Assembly: GCA_965223435.1 (NCBI GenBank)
Contig: CBDCWQ010000006.1
Location: 1-64,000, forward strand
Direction: 5' to 3'
DNA: 64,000 bases
DNA from: CBDCWQ01 sp965223435
GTDB taxonomy: Bacteria; Myxococcota; Kuafuiibacteriia; Kuafuiibacteriales; Kuafuiibacteriaceae
In this document: positions 53,960-62,605 of the stretch, in pieces
Numbering within the stretch: the first letter of the stretch is position 1
Layout of the letters: every line of letters begins with the position of its first letter
Position numbers and translations under genes: made by a program
Notes under the pieces: model-generated
Databases searched by the model: none
What the model was told of the DNA's origin: nothing
What the model saw: the letters and a program-made list of their open reading frames with translations, nothing else

Positions 53960-54667
53960 GTGGCCCAAGCTGGATTTTTTTCGCGGCTCGCAAACCTGTG
54001 GACGGGCTTTTTGTCTCTTTGGGTGTCGGACATTGAAAAGGATCACCCCGAAATCGCGTACGAGAACTCCATCAACGGGATGATCGAAAAATACGGGACT
54101 CTGAAGAAAGCCACTGCGGCCATCATCCGTCGCCGCGAGGATCTCGAGACCCGGCTTAAGACCCAAAGCGACGAGTTGGCCCAAATTGAGGCCGATCTCG
54201 AGACCGCGGTGGAGTCCGACGAGGACGATTTGGCCCTGGTCTTGATCAACAAGAAAAATACCCTTGAGGGCGAGGTCCGTGAACTCCAAGAGGATCTCGA
54301 ACAGGCGAAACAAGACGCCGACGATGCCAAGAGCTCACTCTTGAATGTTCAGGGTGAGATCAACAAACTCAAGGCAGAGAAGGACCGGATGTTGGCCAAG
54401 ATGGCCAGCGCCAAAGCCCGGATCAAGGTTCAAGAGCAGCTCGAAGGCATTTCGGTGGATGCCGAAGTCAAGGCGTTAGAGAATGTGCGGGGCCATATTA
54501 CCAACCTGGCTGCAGAGGCGAAGCTGGGCAAAGAGTTGGCCGGAGAGTCGCTCGACGGCCGACTGGACAAACTTCGTCGCCAAACAGGGAACGTCACAGC
54601 AAAAAAGCAGCTCGAGGAGCTGAAAGCCAAGCGTGCGGCGCAAAAAGCGGCTCAGAAAACGATGTAA
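53960..54667 (+). CDS. PspA/IM30 family membrane-stress protein
   Basis: 235 aa, GTG start with AGGAGG 8 nt upstream. It is predicted to be almost wholly coiled coil, in the helix order of PspA/Vipp1: a short amphipathic N-terminal helix (FFSRLANLWTGFLSLW), the YENSIN motif, a long coil (KKATAAIIRRREDLETRLK), and GHITNLAAEAKLGKELA near the C-terminus. PspA proteins bind stressed inner membranes and can oligomerise into rods. It is followed 89 bp later by a membrane coiled-coil protein, so the pair may form a unit. Confidence 0.8.
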   Translation: MAQAGFFSRLANLWTGFLSLWVSDIEKDHPEIAYENSINGMIEKYGTLKKATAAIIRRREDLETRLKTQSDELAQIEADLETAVESDEDDLALVLINKKNTLEGEVRELQEDLEQAKQDADDAKSSLLNVQGEINKLKAEKDRMLAKMASAKARIKVQEQLEGISVDAEVKALENVRGHITNLAAEAKLGKELAGESLDGRLDKLRRQTGNVTAKKQLEELKAKRAAQKAAQKTM

Positions 54668-54755
54668 AGGGTGAGATCCACCGCAGGGTGCGCGAGAAGT
54701 TGCACAGAAACTCTGGTTGAGCCCGTGTTGGTCTCAGCGCCCAAGAGGTAAGGCT

Positions 54756-55559
54756 ATGGCGCGTGCGCGACGGGCGGCGGTCCCCTTGTTGAGACTGGCG
54801 TTTTTACACCCCCTCAACGTCTTGTTTTTGGCTTCCCAGGCTGCGACCGCCCTCCTCACTGGAAGTTGGGTGCCCCTGGCGGTTGGCCTGGGGACCGAGG
54901 CCATATGGGGGGCTTTTGCGCTTCGGAATCAGAAGATGCGAAGGCGTTTGGTGCAACACCATCTGCGCCGCCAAAACGAGGTTGCGGGCGACCAGCGGTA
55001 CGAACAGCTCTCGGCGCTCAGCGATGAGGATCGTCGGCGTTACCTTGAGCTCGAGCGGCTGAAAGAAGATGTGCACCAGGTGACTCGGGAAAATCCCAGT
55101 CTGGCAGGCGAACTTTTGGTCGAAGAACTGGGCAAGTTGGATCACCTGGTATCGGCCTTCCTCAAGACTGCAGCCGACGCCGCACGCTACCGGAACTACC
55201 TCGAGGAGTCCTCGCTGGAGGCGGTGGAACAAGAGCTGTCACGGCAATCCCGGGTCGTCGAAGAAACCACAGATCCCCAGGCGCGGAAACTGGCAGAACA
55301 AGGGCTGGATTTACTCCGTCGCCGGATCGAAAAGACCCAGGCGCTTCACAACAAGGTGCGGGCCTCCGTGTTGACCCTCAACATGCTCGAGAACACGATC
55401 CGGTTGTTGCGTGACCAGGTCGTCAACATGGAATCCACCGAGGAACTGGCCACCCACATGCGTTCCTTGATGCAGTCCGTCGATGCCATCGTGGCCAGTG
55501 CCCAAGAAACGGAGGCGGTGGGTCAGCCTCTCCGAGGTCTGGAGGCGGCAAGGAACTGA
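54756..55559 (+). CDS. membrane protein with long cytoplasmic coiled coil
   Basis: 267 aa. Two N-terminal membrane segments (FLHPLNVLFLASQAATALL and WVPLAVGLGTEAIWGAFAL) are followed by a basic patch (RRRLVQHHLRRQ) and a highly helical domain with repeated heptads. No family recognised. ATG 54756 has AAGAGGTAAGG 3-13 nt upstream, a clear ribosome-binding site. Its position right after pspA and its own coiled coils suggest a membrane partner of PspA (inference). Confidence 0.7.
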   Translation: MARARRAAVPLLRLAFLHPLNVLFLASQAATALLTGSWVPLAVGLGTEAIWGAFALRNQKMRRRLVQHHLRRQNEVAGDQRYEQLSALSDEDRRRYLELERLKEDVHQVTRENPSLAGELLVEELGKLDHLVSAFLKTAADAARYRNYLEESSLEAVEQELSRQSRVVEETTDPQARKLAEQGLDLLRRRIEKTQALHNKVRASVLTLNMLENTIRLLRDQVVNMESTEELATHMRSLMQSVDAIVASAQETEAVGQPLRGLEAARN

Positions 55560-55617
55560 CCCGCATCCGCGGCTGACGGTTGACTCCGACGTACCGCGAT
55601 GCTCCATAGCGGGCCAC

Positions 55618-55691
55618 GCACCTGTAGCTCAGCTGGATAGAGCGCCGGACTACGAATCCGGAGGTCGTAGGTTCGACTCCTGCCAGGTGCG
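55618..55691 (+). tRNA. tRNA-Arg (anticodon ACG)
   Basis: A full cloverleaf: acceptor stem GCACCTG/CAGGTGC, D arm with AGCTCAGCTGGATAGAGC, anticodon stem CCGGA/TCCGG with loop CTACGAA (anticodon ACG), and T arm with GGTTCGACTCC. The discriminator is G and CCA is not encoded. A -35-like TTGACT lies at 55580-55585. The sequence TTTTCT follows directly. ACG is read as ICG after deamination. Confidence 0.95.
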
Positions 55692-55860
55692 TTTTCTCCC
55701 CTCACTTTGCGCGGGTGCGCACCCGTCGGGAAAGGTCACGACGCGCGCATCGTTCGCCCACAGCAACGCCAGGTGGTTTGGCGGGCGCTCTCCCTGTCCA
55801 GCGGTTCGGTGTTATGGTTTTGAACGTGCAGCGAAGCAATCACGAAGGGCCCGTGCGCGG

Positions 55861-58134
55861 GTGAATACCGCCGAATCAGCCCGCTTGGAACTTCTCGATG
55901 AATTCCGGCAGGGTACGATGGAGCGCCTTGAGCGCATCAATCTTGCCTGGATAGCCATCGAGGTGGATGCCAAAGATGCCCGTGCGGTCGACGAGCTCTT
56001 GGGCGAACTTCACACCCTTAAGGGTGAAGCAAAAATGATGGGGTTTTATGATGTGAGCCTCATTGCGCACCGGGCGGAAGACCTCGTGATTGCGGCCCGT
56101 GAGGCCGTATTTAAAGACCTGCCCGGGGTTGGCGATTTGCTTCTTTGGGCCTCGGATGCGGTGTCGACGTTGATTCAAAAGCGGGCGGGTGCTCCGCACG
56201 AGGAGATCGATTTGGCCGCGCTCTTGCAGCGCATTGACTTGGTGGTTGCGCGTGCCGAGGCGCAGAGCGCCGACCGGGTCATGACCCCGCTGTGTACCGG
56301 TCAGTTTCCGTCCCAGCCTGCGGCATCCGATGATCTGCTGTCGGTTGATCTCAAGCCCGCAGACAAAAAGGCGTGGATCGATTCGAAACGAAGGCGCGAA
56401 CGCTCGTTTCGGGTTGATTTCGACCGCATCTTGGAGTTCTCGGAGTCGGCCAGTGCCCTGGTGATGGATTACGCGCGCCTTGAGCGCTCGGTTCGTGATC
56501 TAGAAGAAGTGCAGCGGCAACAAAGCGCGGTTTTTGGTGCGCTGGATCGGGCCACGGCAGCAATTCGATTCCAGTCGCTCGACGACCATACATCGGTCAC
56601 GCAAGAACAGCGGGAGCATCTTGAGGCCATCAAAAAAACGCAGGAGCGTTTTGTTCGGGTGGCTTTGACGCTGAAGCAGCAGGTCGAAGAGGGCGCTCAA
56701 AACGCAAGCTATCTTGAAGATAGAGCGTCTAAGCTTCGGGTCGTACCCATCAAGGAAGCGCTGAACAAACATGTGCGTCTCGCGCGTGATATCGCGCGCG
56801 GCCAAGGCAAACGCGTGGTGGTTGACATTCAGGATGGTGGGGTTGTGCTCGACCGACATGTTGCCCATCAGTTGGCTGAGCCGATTTTGCACTTGGTGCA
56901 CAACTGTGTCGATCATGGTCTCGAGTCTACCGACCAAAGAAGGAACGCCGGCAAGCCAGAGTTTGGGCGCATCGTTTTGTCGGCGAGCAGTCAAGACGAT
57001 ACCGTGACCGTGAGCGTTGCGGACGACGGAAGAGGCATTGATCCCAACAAGATTCGAGAACGCGCTCGGAGTCTGTCGCTGTTGAGCGAAGAAGAGATCC
57101 TCGCTTTGGACGACGAGGCGGCGATTCGCTTCTTGTTTCAACCCAGGTTTACGACAAAGAACGTTGCGACCGAAACCTCTGGCCGCGGCGTGGGACTCGA
57201 TGTTGTTCAGAGGCAAATCGAGGCGCTCGGAGGAAGGGTGCGCATCCACACGACACTCGGCGTGGGCACCTGGTTTTCTTTGACGCTTCCGGTGAGTGTA
57301 GCCCTCACGCGGGTCCTCTTGGTGCGGTCCCATGGACATCAGTATGCGTTGCCGGGTGCGCGCGTGGTGGGCGTAGTCGACGTAGGGACCTACGGGGTTC
57401 GGGAGCGAGAGGGCCGGTTGTACGTGCGTTTTCGAGGGCGCTCGGTGGCGGTTGTGGATCCCTCTTCATTGCTCGGGTTGGCACCAAGCGAAACCTCGGA
57501 GCGGGTGCTGATCCTGTCTCCTGGCAGCGTTGAAATCGCCATGTTTGTGTCGGAGTGGGCCGAAGACAAAGATGTTGTGGTTCAGCCCCAAGGTGATCTT
57601 CTCGACCGCGATCGGCTGGTGCTCGGCGTGTGCCGGGTTGAAGGAGGGGGTTCAGCGTCAGTGCTCAATCCCGATGAATTGGTGTCCCGCGGATGGGCAG
57701 AATACCCCGCGGGTGGCGCCAGCTCCATTTCGGAGGTGGCGGGTAACCAGACCCGTGTGCTTTTGGTGGACGATTCCCCGATCACCCGATCGGTGATTTC
57801 GAGGTATCTATCGGCTCGCAACCTGGTGGTGCGAGAAGCGGCCGACGGTCACGAGGCCATGGCGATGCTTCATCAGGAGCCCTTTCAACTGGTATTCACG
57901 GATATCGAGATGCCGAAGATGGATGGCTACGCATTCTTGGAAGCTGCGCGACGTGTTTTTGAGTCTCACCAGTTGCCTATCGTGGTGTTGTCCACCCGCG
58001 GCTCCAAAGGCGACAGGCGGAAGGCGGTGGTGAAAGGTGCCGATGCCTACCTTGTCAAGACCGAGTTTTGCGACGCCGTGCTGACCGAAGTCCTGGGGCG
58101 TTTTTTGGGCGAACCGAATGCATACGCGCTGTGA
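55861..58134 (+). CDS. CheA-like hybrid histidine kinase (Hpt-HATPase-CheW-REC)
   Basis: 757 aa, GTG start chosen after the tRNA; the frame is open upstream through the tRNA. The domains in order are Hpt with phospho-His at about residue 51 (LHTLKGEAKMMGF), a helical linker or dimerisation region, an HATPase (LVHNCVDHGLE at about 345, DDGRGID, TSGRGVGLD at about 442), a CheW-like domain (about 475-610), and a C-terminal receiver (phospho-Asp at about 681, LVFTDIEMPKMDG). This is the CheA/FrzE layout. There are no visible receptor, CheW, CheR or CheB-methylesterase genes around it. It is followed 24 bp later by a REC-Hpt protein. Confidence 0.9.
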   Translation: MNTAESARLELLDEFRQGTMERLERINLAWIAIEVDAKDARAVDELLGELHTLKGEAKMMGFYDVSLIAHRAEDLVIAAREAVFKDLPGVGDLLLWASDAVSTLIQKRAGAPHEEIDLAALLQRIDLVVARAEAQSADRVMTPLCTGQFPSQPAASDDLLSVDLKPADKKAWIDSKRRRERSFRVDFDRILEFSESASALVMDYARLERSVRDLEEVQRQQSAVFGALDRATAAIRFQSLDDHTSVTQEQREHLEAIKKTQERFVRVALTLKQQVEEGAQNASYLEDRASKLRVVPIKEALNKHVRLARDIARGQGKRVVVDIQDGGVVLDRHVAHQLAEPILHLVHNCVDHGLESTDQRRNAGKPEFGRIVLSASSQDDTVTVSVADDGRGIDPNKIRERARSLSLLSEEEILALDDEAAIRFLFQPRFTTKNVATETSGRGVGLDVVQRQIEALGGRVRIHTTLGVGTWFSLTLPVSVALTRVLLVRSHGHQYALPGARVVGVVDVGTYGVREREGRLYVRFRGRSVAVVDPSSLLGLAPSETSERVLILSPGSVEIAMFVSEWAEDKDVVVQPQGDLLDRDRLVLGVCRVEGGGSASVLNPDELVSRGWAEYPAGGASSISEVAGNQTRVLLVDDSPITRSVISRYLSARNLVVREAADGHEAMAMLHQEPFQLVFTDIEMPKMDGYAFLEAARRVFESHQLPIVVLSTRGSKGDRRKAVVKGADAYLVKTEFCDAVLTEVLGRFLGEPNAYAL

Positions 58135-58158
58135 AGCCAATCAAGAAGGAGGCCCGCT

Positions 58159-58887
58159 GTGGGCAAAAAACATCGCGCCCTGGTATTTGACGACAGCCGC
58201 ATCGCGGCTCGAATGACTCAAGCTTATCTTGCCGACGTGGGTTTTGAGGTACGCATTGCGACCAGCCTCGATGAGTTTGCTTCGGCCAACAAAGGTTTCG
58301 AACCTTCGGTTGTCTTGACCGATCTGGGTATTCCGGAGATCGGAATGCGGCCGGTTTGTGAGGTGTTGCGTCGGCGCTTCGATTTGGGAGGAACACCGAT
58401 TTGGTTGATGTCCGGGATTCAACACGCCAAGCTTGTCCAGGCTCAAGAGGAGCAAAACGCTGCCGGGTGTATCTCCAAAATTGCAGATCCCAACGAAATC
58501 CGATGCCAGCTCAAAAGATTGATAGAAGAACTGGAAGGCCACGCGCCCAGCGAAGATGAGCGTGTTCGTCAGAGCTTTTTAGGAGAGTTTCGGCGTATAG
58601 CGCAGGAAAGATTGTCGTCCGCCAACCTTGCTCTTGATCGCTGGGAAAAAGACACCACGCACCAACCGCATTTGGCCGATCTGACCCGCGAGTTTCACAC
58701 CCTCAAGGGGGAAGCACAGCTCCTGGGGCTTCAGAGGATTCATGAAATGGTGTGCGATCTCGAACAGATGGTTTCTCGTTTGCCCAAAGGCCAACACTCG
58801 GACCCGGTCGTACAAAAAATGCGCCACGAAATCGTTCGGGTGAGGGCGCTGGTTTCAAATCTGGAGATTCCCGCCGATCCTGGTTAA
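58159..58887 (+). CDS. response receiver fused to Hpt domain
   Basis: 242 aa, GTG start. An N-terminal receiver has DDSR at residues 11-14 and phospho-Asp at about 55 (VLTDLGIPEIG); the C-terminal Hpt has phospho-His at about 180 (FHTLKGEAQLLGL). The Hpt motif HTLKGEA is shared with the CheA-like kinase upstream, so the two probably exchange phosphate in a relay. The usual receiver Lys is in CISKIAD, without a following Pro. No output domain is present, so it looks like a phosphate shuttle (inference). Confidence 0.85.
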   Translation: MGKKHRALVFDDSRIAARMTQAYLADVGFEVRIATSLDEFASANKGFEPSVVLTDLGIPEIGMRPVCEVLRRRFDLGGTPIWLMSGIQHAKLVQAQEEQNAAGCISKIADPNEIRCQLKRLIEELEGHAPSEDERVRQSFLGEFRRIAQERLSSANLALDRWEKDTTHQPHLADLTREFHTLKGEAQLLGLQRIHEMVCDLEQMVSRLPKGQHSDPVVQKMRHEIVRVRALVSNLEIPADPG

Positions 58888-58955
58888 CGCCGCTCGTGCT
58901 TCCTAGACGGTCGCTTCCATCCGAAAGCCCATCGGGGCCAGACCAACGGCGCGTG

Positions 58956-59396
58956 TCAGATTGTGCTGCGTCGCTTTTGGGCAAGGTGCCGAAGATGCGT
59001 AATCAGCGCTTCGGATTCTTCTTTTTTGGGTGGCAAGGAGCATGGCTTGGGCCATACGTCTGCGGCTCCTGCGTTGAGGGCCTGCTGCACCACCGTTTGG
59101 TTTTGGTGCCTGCCGTCTGGCTCGACTGTGTCGGTGGCGAGGGCGGTCACGATCAAAACGGGGACGTGAAGGTAGTTGCTGATCTTTCTGACCGCGGAGA
59201 TGCCGTCTAGCCCGGGCATCATCACATCCATGGTGATGACGTCGGGCTTCAGTTCGGTGGCCTTAAAGATGGCGTCTTTGCCGTCGATCGCCGTTCCGAC
59301 CACCTTGATGTCGGGCGCATGGTTGAGTGCAAGCCGGAGGCACTCCCGAAAAAGAGGGGAGTCATCAACCACCAAAACCCGAATAGGATCCGTCAT
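58956..59396 (-). CDS. single-domain response regulator of CheB-receiver type
   Basis: 146 aa. It resembles the receiver half of CheB: VLVVDDSPLFRECLRLAL, then VVGTAIDGKDAIFKATELKPDVITMDVMMPGLDG (in part) with phospho-Asp at about 57, and PKP near residue 123. An unusually long insertion (about ten residues, with EPDGRHQNQT) precedes the last helices. The methylesterase half is missing, so only the receiver remains. It is convergent with the REC-Hpt gene and belongs to the same relay set (inference). Confidence 0.85.
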   Translation of the reverse strand: MTDPIRVLVVDDSPLFRECLRLALNHAPDIKVVGTAIDGKDAIFKATELKPDVITMDVMMPGLDGISAVRKISNYLHVPVLIVTALATDTVEPDGRHQNQTVVQQALNAGAADVWPKPCSLPPKKEESEALITHLRHLAQKRRSTI

Positions 59397-59411
59397 GCGC
59401 GGTTTGGGCCT

Positions 59412-60032
59412 CTAGAGCGCGAGTGCGTAGAGTTCGACCACCAAGGCTTCGTTGATGGCCAGAGGGCAATCGCTGTGTTCTGGTTTCGCTTTGAACACAC
59501 CCTTGAGCTCTGCGTCGTGCTTTTCGAGATAGGATGGGAGCGCCAAACTCACAGGGCCCGCCATCTCAAGGGCCGCGCGTTCTTTATGCTTGCTTCCCTC
59601 TCGCAAGGAGACGGCGTCCCCGACCCGAAGCTGATAGGACGGAATATCGACCCGGTGGCCGTTCACGGTGACGTGGCCGTGATTGACCATTTGCCGGGCC
59701 GCGCGGACGGTACGCACCAGACCAAGGCGGAATACGACATTGTCGAGTCGGCTCTCCAAAAGCGTAATCAAGTTTTCACCGGTGTTGCCTTTGGCGTGCT
59801 TCGCCCGGGTCATGTACCGACGAAACTGCTTTTCGGACACCCCGTAGTGGGCCCGCAGCTTTTGCTTTTCGCGCAGGCGAATCGCGTAGTCGGAGAGCTT
59901 AATGCGCTGGGTCGGGCCGTGCTGCCCGGGAGGATAAGGACGACGAATTTCACGGGGGGCCACAAGGCCGGGGATTTCACTCCCTCCAAGACGACGCACG
60001 ATGCGGAAACGCGGACCAGTATACCGAGACAT
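59412..60032 (-). CDS. rpsD: 30S ribosomal protein S4
   Basis: 206 aa, uS4. It has MSRYTGPRFRIVRRLG, REKQKLRAHYGVSEKQF, LESRLDNVVFRLGLVRTVRAARQ (given in part), and the S4 RNA-binding signature VNHGHVTVNGHRVDIPS. The N-terminal zinc motif is absent. GGGGAG lies upstream of ATG 60032. It stands alone, outside the rpsM-rpsK-rpoA cluster where it is often found. The frame is open to 60119. Confidence 0.96.
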   Translation of the reverse strand: MSRYTGPRFRIVRRLGGSEIPGLVAPREIRRPYPPGQHGPTQRIKLSDYAIRLREKQKLRAHYGVSEKQFRRYMTRAKHAKGNTGENLITLLESRLDNVVFRLGLVRTVRAARQMVNHGHVTVNGHRVDIPSYQLRVGDAVSLREGSKHKERAALEMAGPVSLALPSYLEKHDAELKGVFKAKPEHSDCPLAINEALVVELYALAL

Positions 60033-60115
60033 TGGGGCTCCCCTCATAGGCGAGGTCGTCCGACTGTGCAACCAAAAATTCCCCCGAACATCACCCGTCG
60101 CTCGGGGGTAGGGGT

Positions 60116-61684
60116 TCACAGGTCGCTGAGCAGGTCTTGGACCAGTGGGTGGTGCTGAACGACATCCAGGGCCCGCATCAGCGCGTGGCGGTCCCGCCCG
60201 GGAAGGTCGGCCTCCTTGGCCTTTTGTTTCAGCATTGCAAGGACCTCGAAGAATCCGTGGGGGTGTGCGTCGGCTTTTTCATCGGCGCCCGGAGAAGGGG
60301 TGGCGTCGGCGAGGTCGATGGTCGCGAGGGGCATCGACTCGCCGTCAAGGGACTCGAGTACGCTCGGCGGCTCGGCCTCCTCGTCCTCTGCGGGGTCTGG
60401 CGGCACGCTGCCATCGTCTGGTTGGTCGTCGGCGCTCAGGGTGGAGGGCGCGCGGATGGGGGGCGCGGTGTCTGGCGACGATGGTGGGATAACCGGCGCC
60501 CTCAAGACCACCGTTGGCGGATCCTCGCCCTCGTCAGGGTCTGAAGGGCGTACGGCTTCGTCGGGATCGGGTGTGAGGGTCACCACCGGGGCCTGCTCGC
60601 TCGGGTGGGCGGCTGCTCCCGCCGGTTGTCCTTCTTGAGGGGTGACTTCTTCCCAGGGGTCTTGGCGCGGGACCTCAAGGCTATGGGCTGCGCCCGGCTG
60701 GATGGTGTCGTCTTGGTCGAGGGCTTCGTCGAACCCTGGCCGCTCCGAGGGCGCCGTCGTCGCTCCTTGGTCTTCTGCGAGCGCCGTCGCGGGCGTGTCG
60801 GGCTCCTCGGCCCCTTCCTCCTCGGTGAACAGGTCGGCGTTCTCGCTGGGCGACGGGGCTTCTGGCGCCTCAAATAGGGCTTCGGCGCCTCCTTGGGGTG
60901 CCGAAGCCTGGGGTGGCCGGGCAGGGCGGCCCGGGACCACACGAATGCCGCTGTGGTCGCGGATGTCCGCGGTGGGCTCAATGATCGCCTCAACCCCGTC
61001 GTCATCCGATTCGTCCGGCGGGTCACCCGACGGCACCGGGATGATGGTCGGGCACTCGTACCGTAACGTCGTGCGGCCGATCACCAAAAGGTCGCCATGT
61101 TCGAGTCGGTGGGTATCGATGAAGTCGTCGTTGACCAGGGTTCCGTTGCCGGATTGGAGATCGCGGACGAGGTATACCCCACCTTCGAAACGAAGCTCTG
61201 CATGTCTTCGCGATGCGCGTTTGTCGTTAACTTGGATGGTATTCCCGGGGTCACGACCGATTCCGCACACCCATTCGAGCTCGATCAGTCGCTCTTCTTT
61301 GCTGTCGTCCACGTAGGAAAGACGGGGCGTGGCCGGCCGGGGGAGTTCTTCACGGGTGACGGGCTCGTCGGATTCTTGGGTCGCCCCGGAAGGGGGGTCG
61401 GCTTGCGCGAAATCCCGGACCTCTTTGGGCATGTCCTGGAGATTCGCTTCGTCGATGACCGCACTGACCCCTTTGTCCGTCAGAAAGGCGACGTCCGGCC
61501 CAAAAGCATTCACCAACCCGCGACTGACCAAAAAGTCCATCCACAGGTCGGCTTTGTCTCGGGGGACCGACATATCTTCGAGAACGAAGTAGACGTCGAT
61601 CTGCCGGTTGGTTTTGCCTTCTGCTTCTCGAAAAAAGCGATCGAGGAGGCGCTCCGCGTTTTTGACAGTATTCCTCGCCACCAA
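60116..61684 (-). CDS. FHA domain protein with winged-helix-like N-terminus
   Basis: 522 aa. Residues 1-95 look like a small helical domain (RLLDRFFREAEGKTNRQID, LWMDFLVSRGLVNAFGPD, FLTDKGVSAVIDE), perhaps a winged helix. An FHA domain follows at about 125-210 with the phospho-Thr-binding pattern GIGRDPGNTIQVND, RASRRHAELRFEG and SGNGTLVND. A disordered Pro/Glu/Asp-rich stretch of some 250 residues follows, ending in a short helical block. FHA domains read phospho-Thr, so it may be a client of Ser/Thr kinases such as the one at 23157-25109 (inference). Start TTG 61684 or GTG 61681; no ribosome-binding site is visible. Confidence 0.78.
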   Translation of the reverse strand: MVARNTVKNAERLLDRFFREAEGKTNRQIDVYFVLEDMSVPRDKADLWMDFLVSRGLVNAFGPDVAFLTDKGVSAVIDEANLQDMPKEVRDFAQADPPSGATQESDEPVTREELPRPATPRLSYVDDSKEERLIELEWVCGIGRDPGNTIQVNDKRASRRHAELRFEGGVYLVRDLQSGNGTLVNDDFIDTHRLEHGDLLVIGRTTLRYECPTIIPVPSGDPPDESDDDGVEAIIEPTADIRDHSGIRVVPGRPARPPQASAPQGGAEALFEAPEAPSPSENADLFTEEEGAEEPDTPATALAEDQGATTAPSERPGFDEALDQDDTIQPGAAHSLEVPRQDPWEEVTPQEGQPAGAAAHPSEQAPVVTLTPDPDEAVRPSDPDEGEDPPTVVLRAPVIPPSSPDTAPPIRAPSTLSADDQPDDGSVPPDPAEDEEAEPPSVLESLDGESMPLATIDLADATPSPGADEKADAHPHGFFEVLAMLKQKAKEADLPGRDRHALMRALDVVQHHPLVQDLLSDL

Positions 61685-62011
61685 GGTTGCACGACGATAT
61701 GTGTGATCTTGACCGCCGTGAAGGCCTTTTGTTTGCTTTTTTATGCCGAGTTCCCAAGGCGTTCCCCGCCGGGGCCAAGGACCGCAGGGCCGCTATTGCG
61801 CGGGCTGCAGTTTTTTTGACAGGAAAAAAGCCTTCTGGATTCAGGTGCTTAGCGTCTGATGGGCTCAGCTGAGGTCGCTTTTTGTCGCCCCCGGGGCTTC
61901 TCAAAGCCTACACGATCGCGCAGGATGGTCGCCGAAGCAGAGGCAGAAAGTGATGGGGATCACCCTGCCTCGCGGGGATAGTGAGGTTTTCGCACAAGGG
62001 GGAAACACAGA
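61685..62011. other. intergenic region between divergent FHA and CBS genes
   Basis: 327 bp with no coding frame or RNA recognised. It contains GC-rich short repeats around 61770-61815 and a T-run near 61810-61817, which could be part of a terminator or promoter, but nothing is convincing. Confidence 0.4.
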
Positions 62012-62590
62012 GTGTCAGGTTACGAAACGCAAGCCACCTGGGTGGCAGAAGATGAGTTCCAGGGAAACACGAGTGAATTTGGTGAGGCCTATGACGACGA
62101 TCGGGCCAGGGCGGCAGAGACCTTCAGCGCCGAACTCCTCGAGGAAACGCTCGAGGTCCTTGGTCCCTCGGCGCCGGTATGTGTAGGGCCCACCGCCTTG
62201 GTGAGCGACGTGGTGGACGGCATGGCCTCCCGCAACCATGGCTGCGTGTTGGTCAAAGAAGGGGAGCGCCTGGTGGGTATTTTCACCGAGCGTGATGTCC
62301 TGAGGCGGGTGTTGAACAAAGTGGACATGGGCAAGACCAGCATCGGCGAGGTCATGACGCGGGATCCGGAAGCCGTATCCTTCCACGATACGATCGCTGC
62401 CGCCCTCAACAAGATGACCATCGGTGGCTTTCGGCATGTGCCCTTGGTGGACATCGAACGGCACCCGGTGGGTGTGGTTTCCGTCAAAGATATCGTTGAG
62501 TTTTTTGTCGAGCACTTCTCCAGCCGGGTGCTGAATGTGGCCCCGGATCCGTCGACCCGAAACCCCGATCAGGCGGGTGGCGCCGGCTGA
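62012..62590 (+). CDS. tandem CBS-domain protein
   Basis: 192 aa, GTG start with AAGGGGG about 10 nt upstream. Two CBS motifs follow a 45-residue acidic leader: APVCVGPTALVSDVVDGMAS to LVGIFTERDVLRRVL, then MTRDPEAVSFHDTIAAALN to HPVGVVSVKDIVEFFVEH. A CBS pair binds adenine nucleotides and acts as an energy or ligand sensor. There is no attached effector domain. It is convergent with the metallopeptidase gene (15 bp apart). Confidence 0.88.
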   Translation: MSGYETQATWVAEDEFQGNTSEFGEAYDDDRARAAETFSAELLEETLEVLGPSAPVCVGPTALVSDVVDGMASRNHGCVLVKEGERLVGIFTERDVLRRVLNKVDMGKTSIGEVMTRDPEAVSFHDTIAAALNKMTIGGFRHVPLVDIERHPVGVVSVKDIVEFFVEHFSSRVLNVAPDPSTRNPDQAGGAG

Positions 62591-62605
62591 CCGGACGGAG
62601 GTTGT

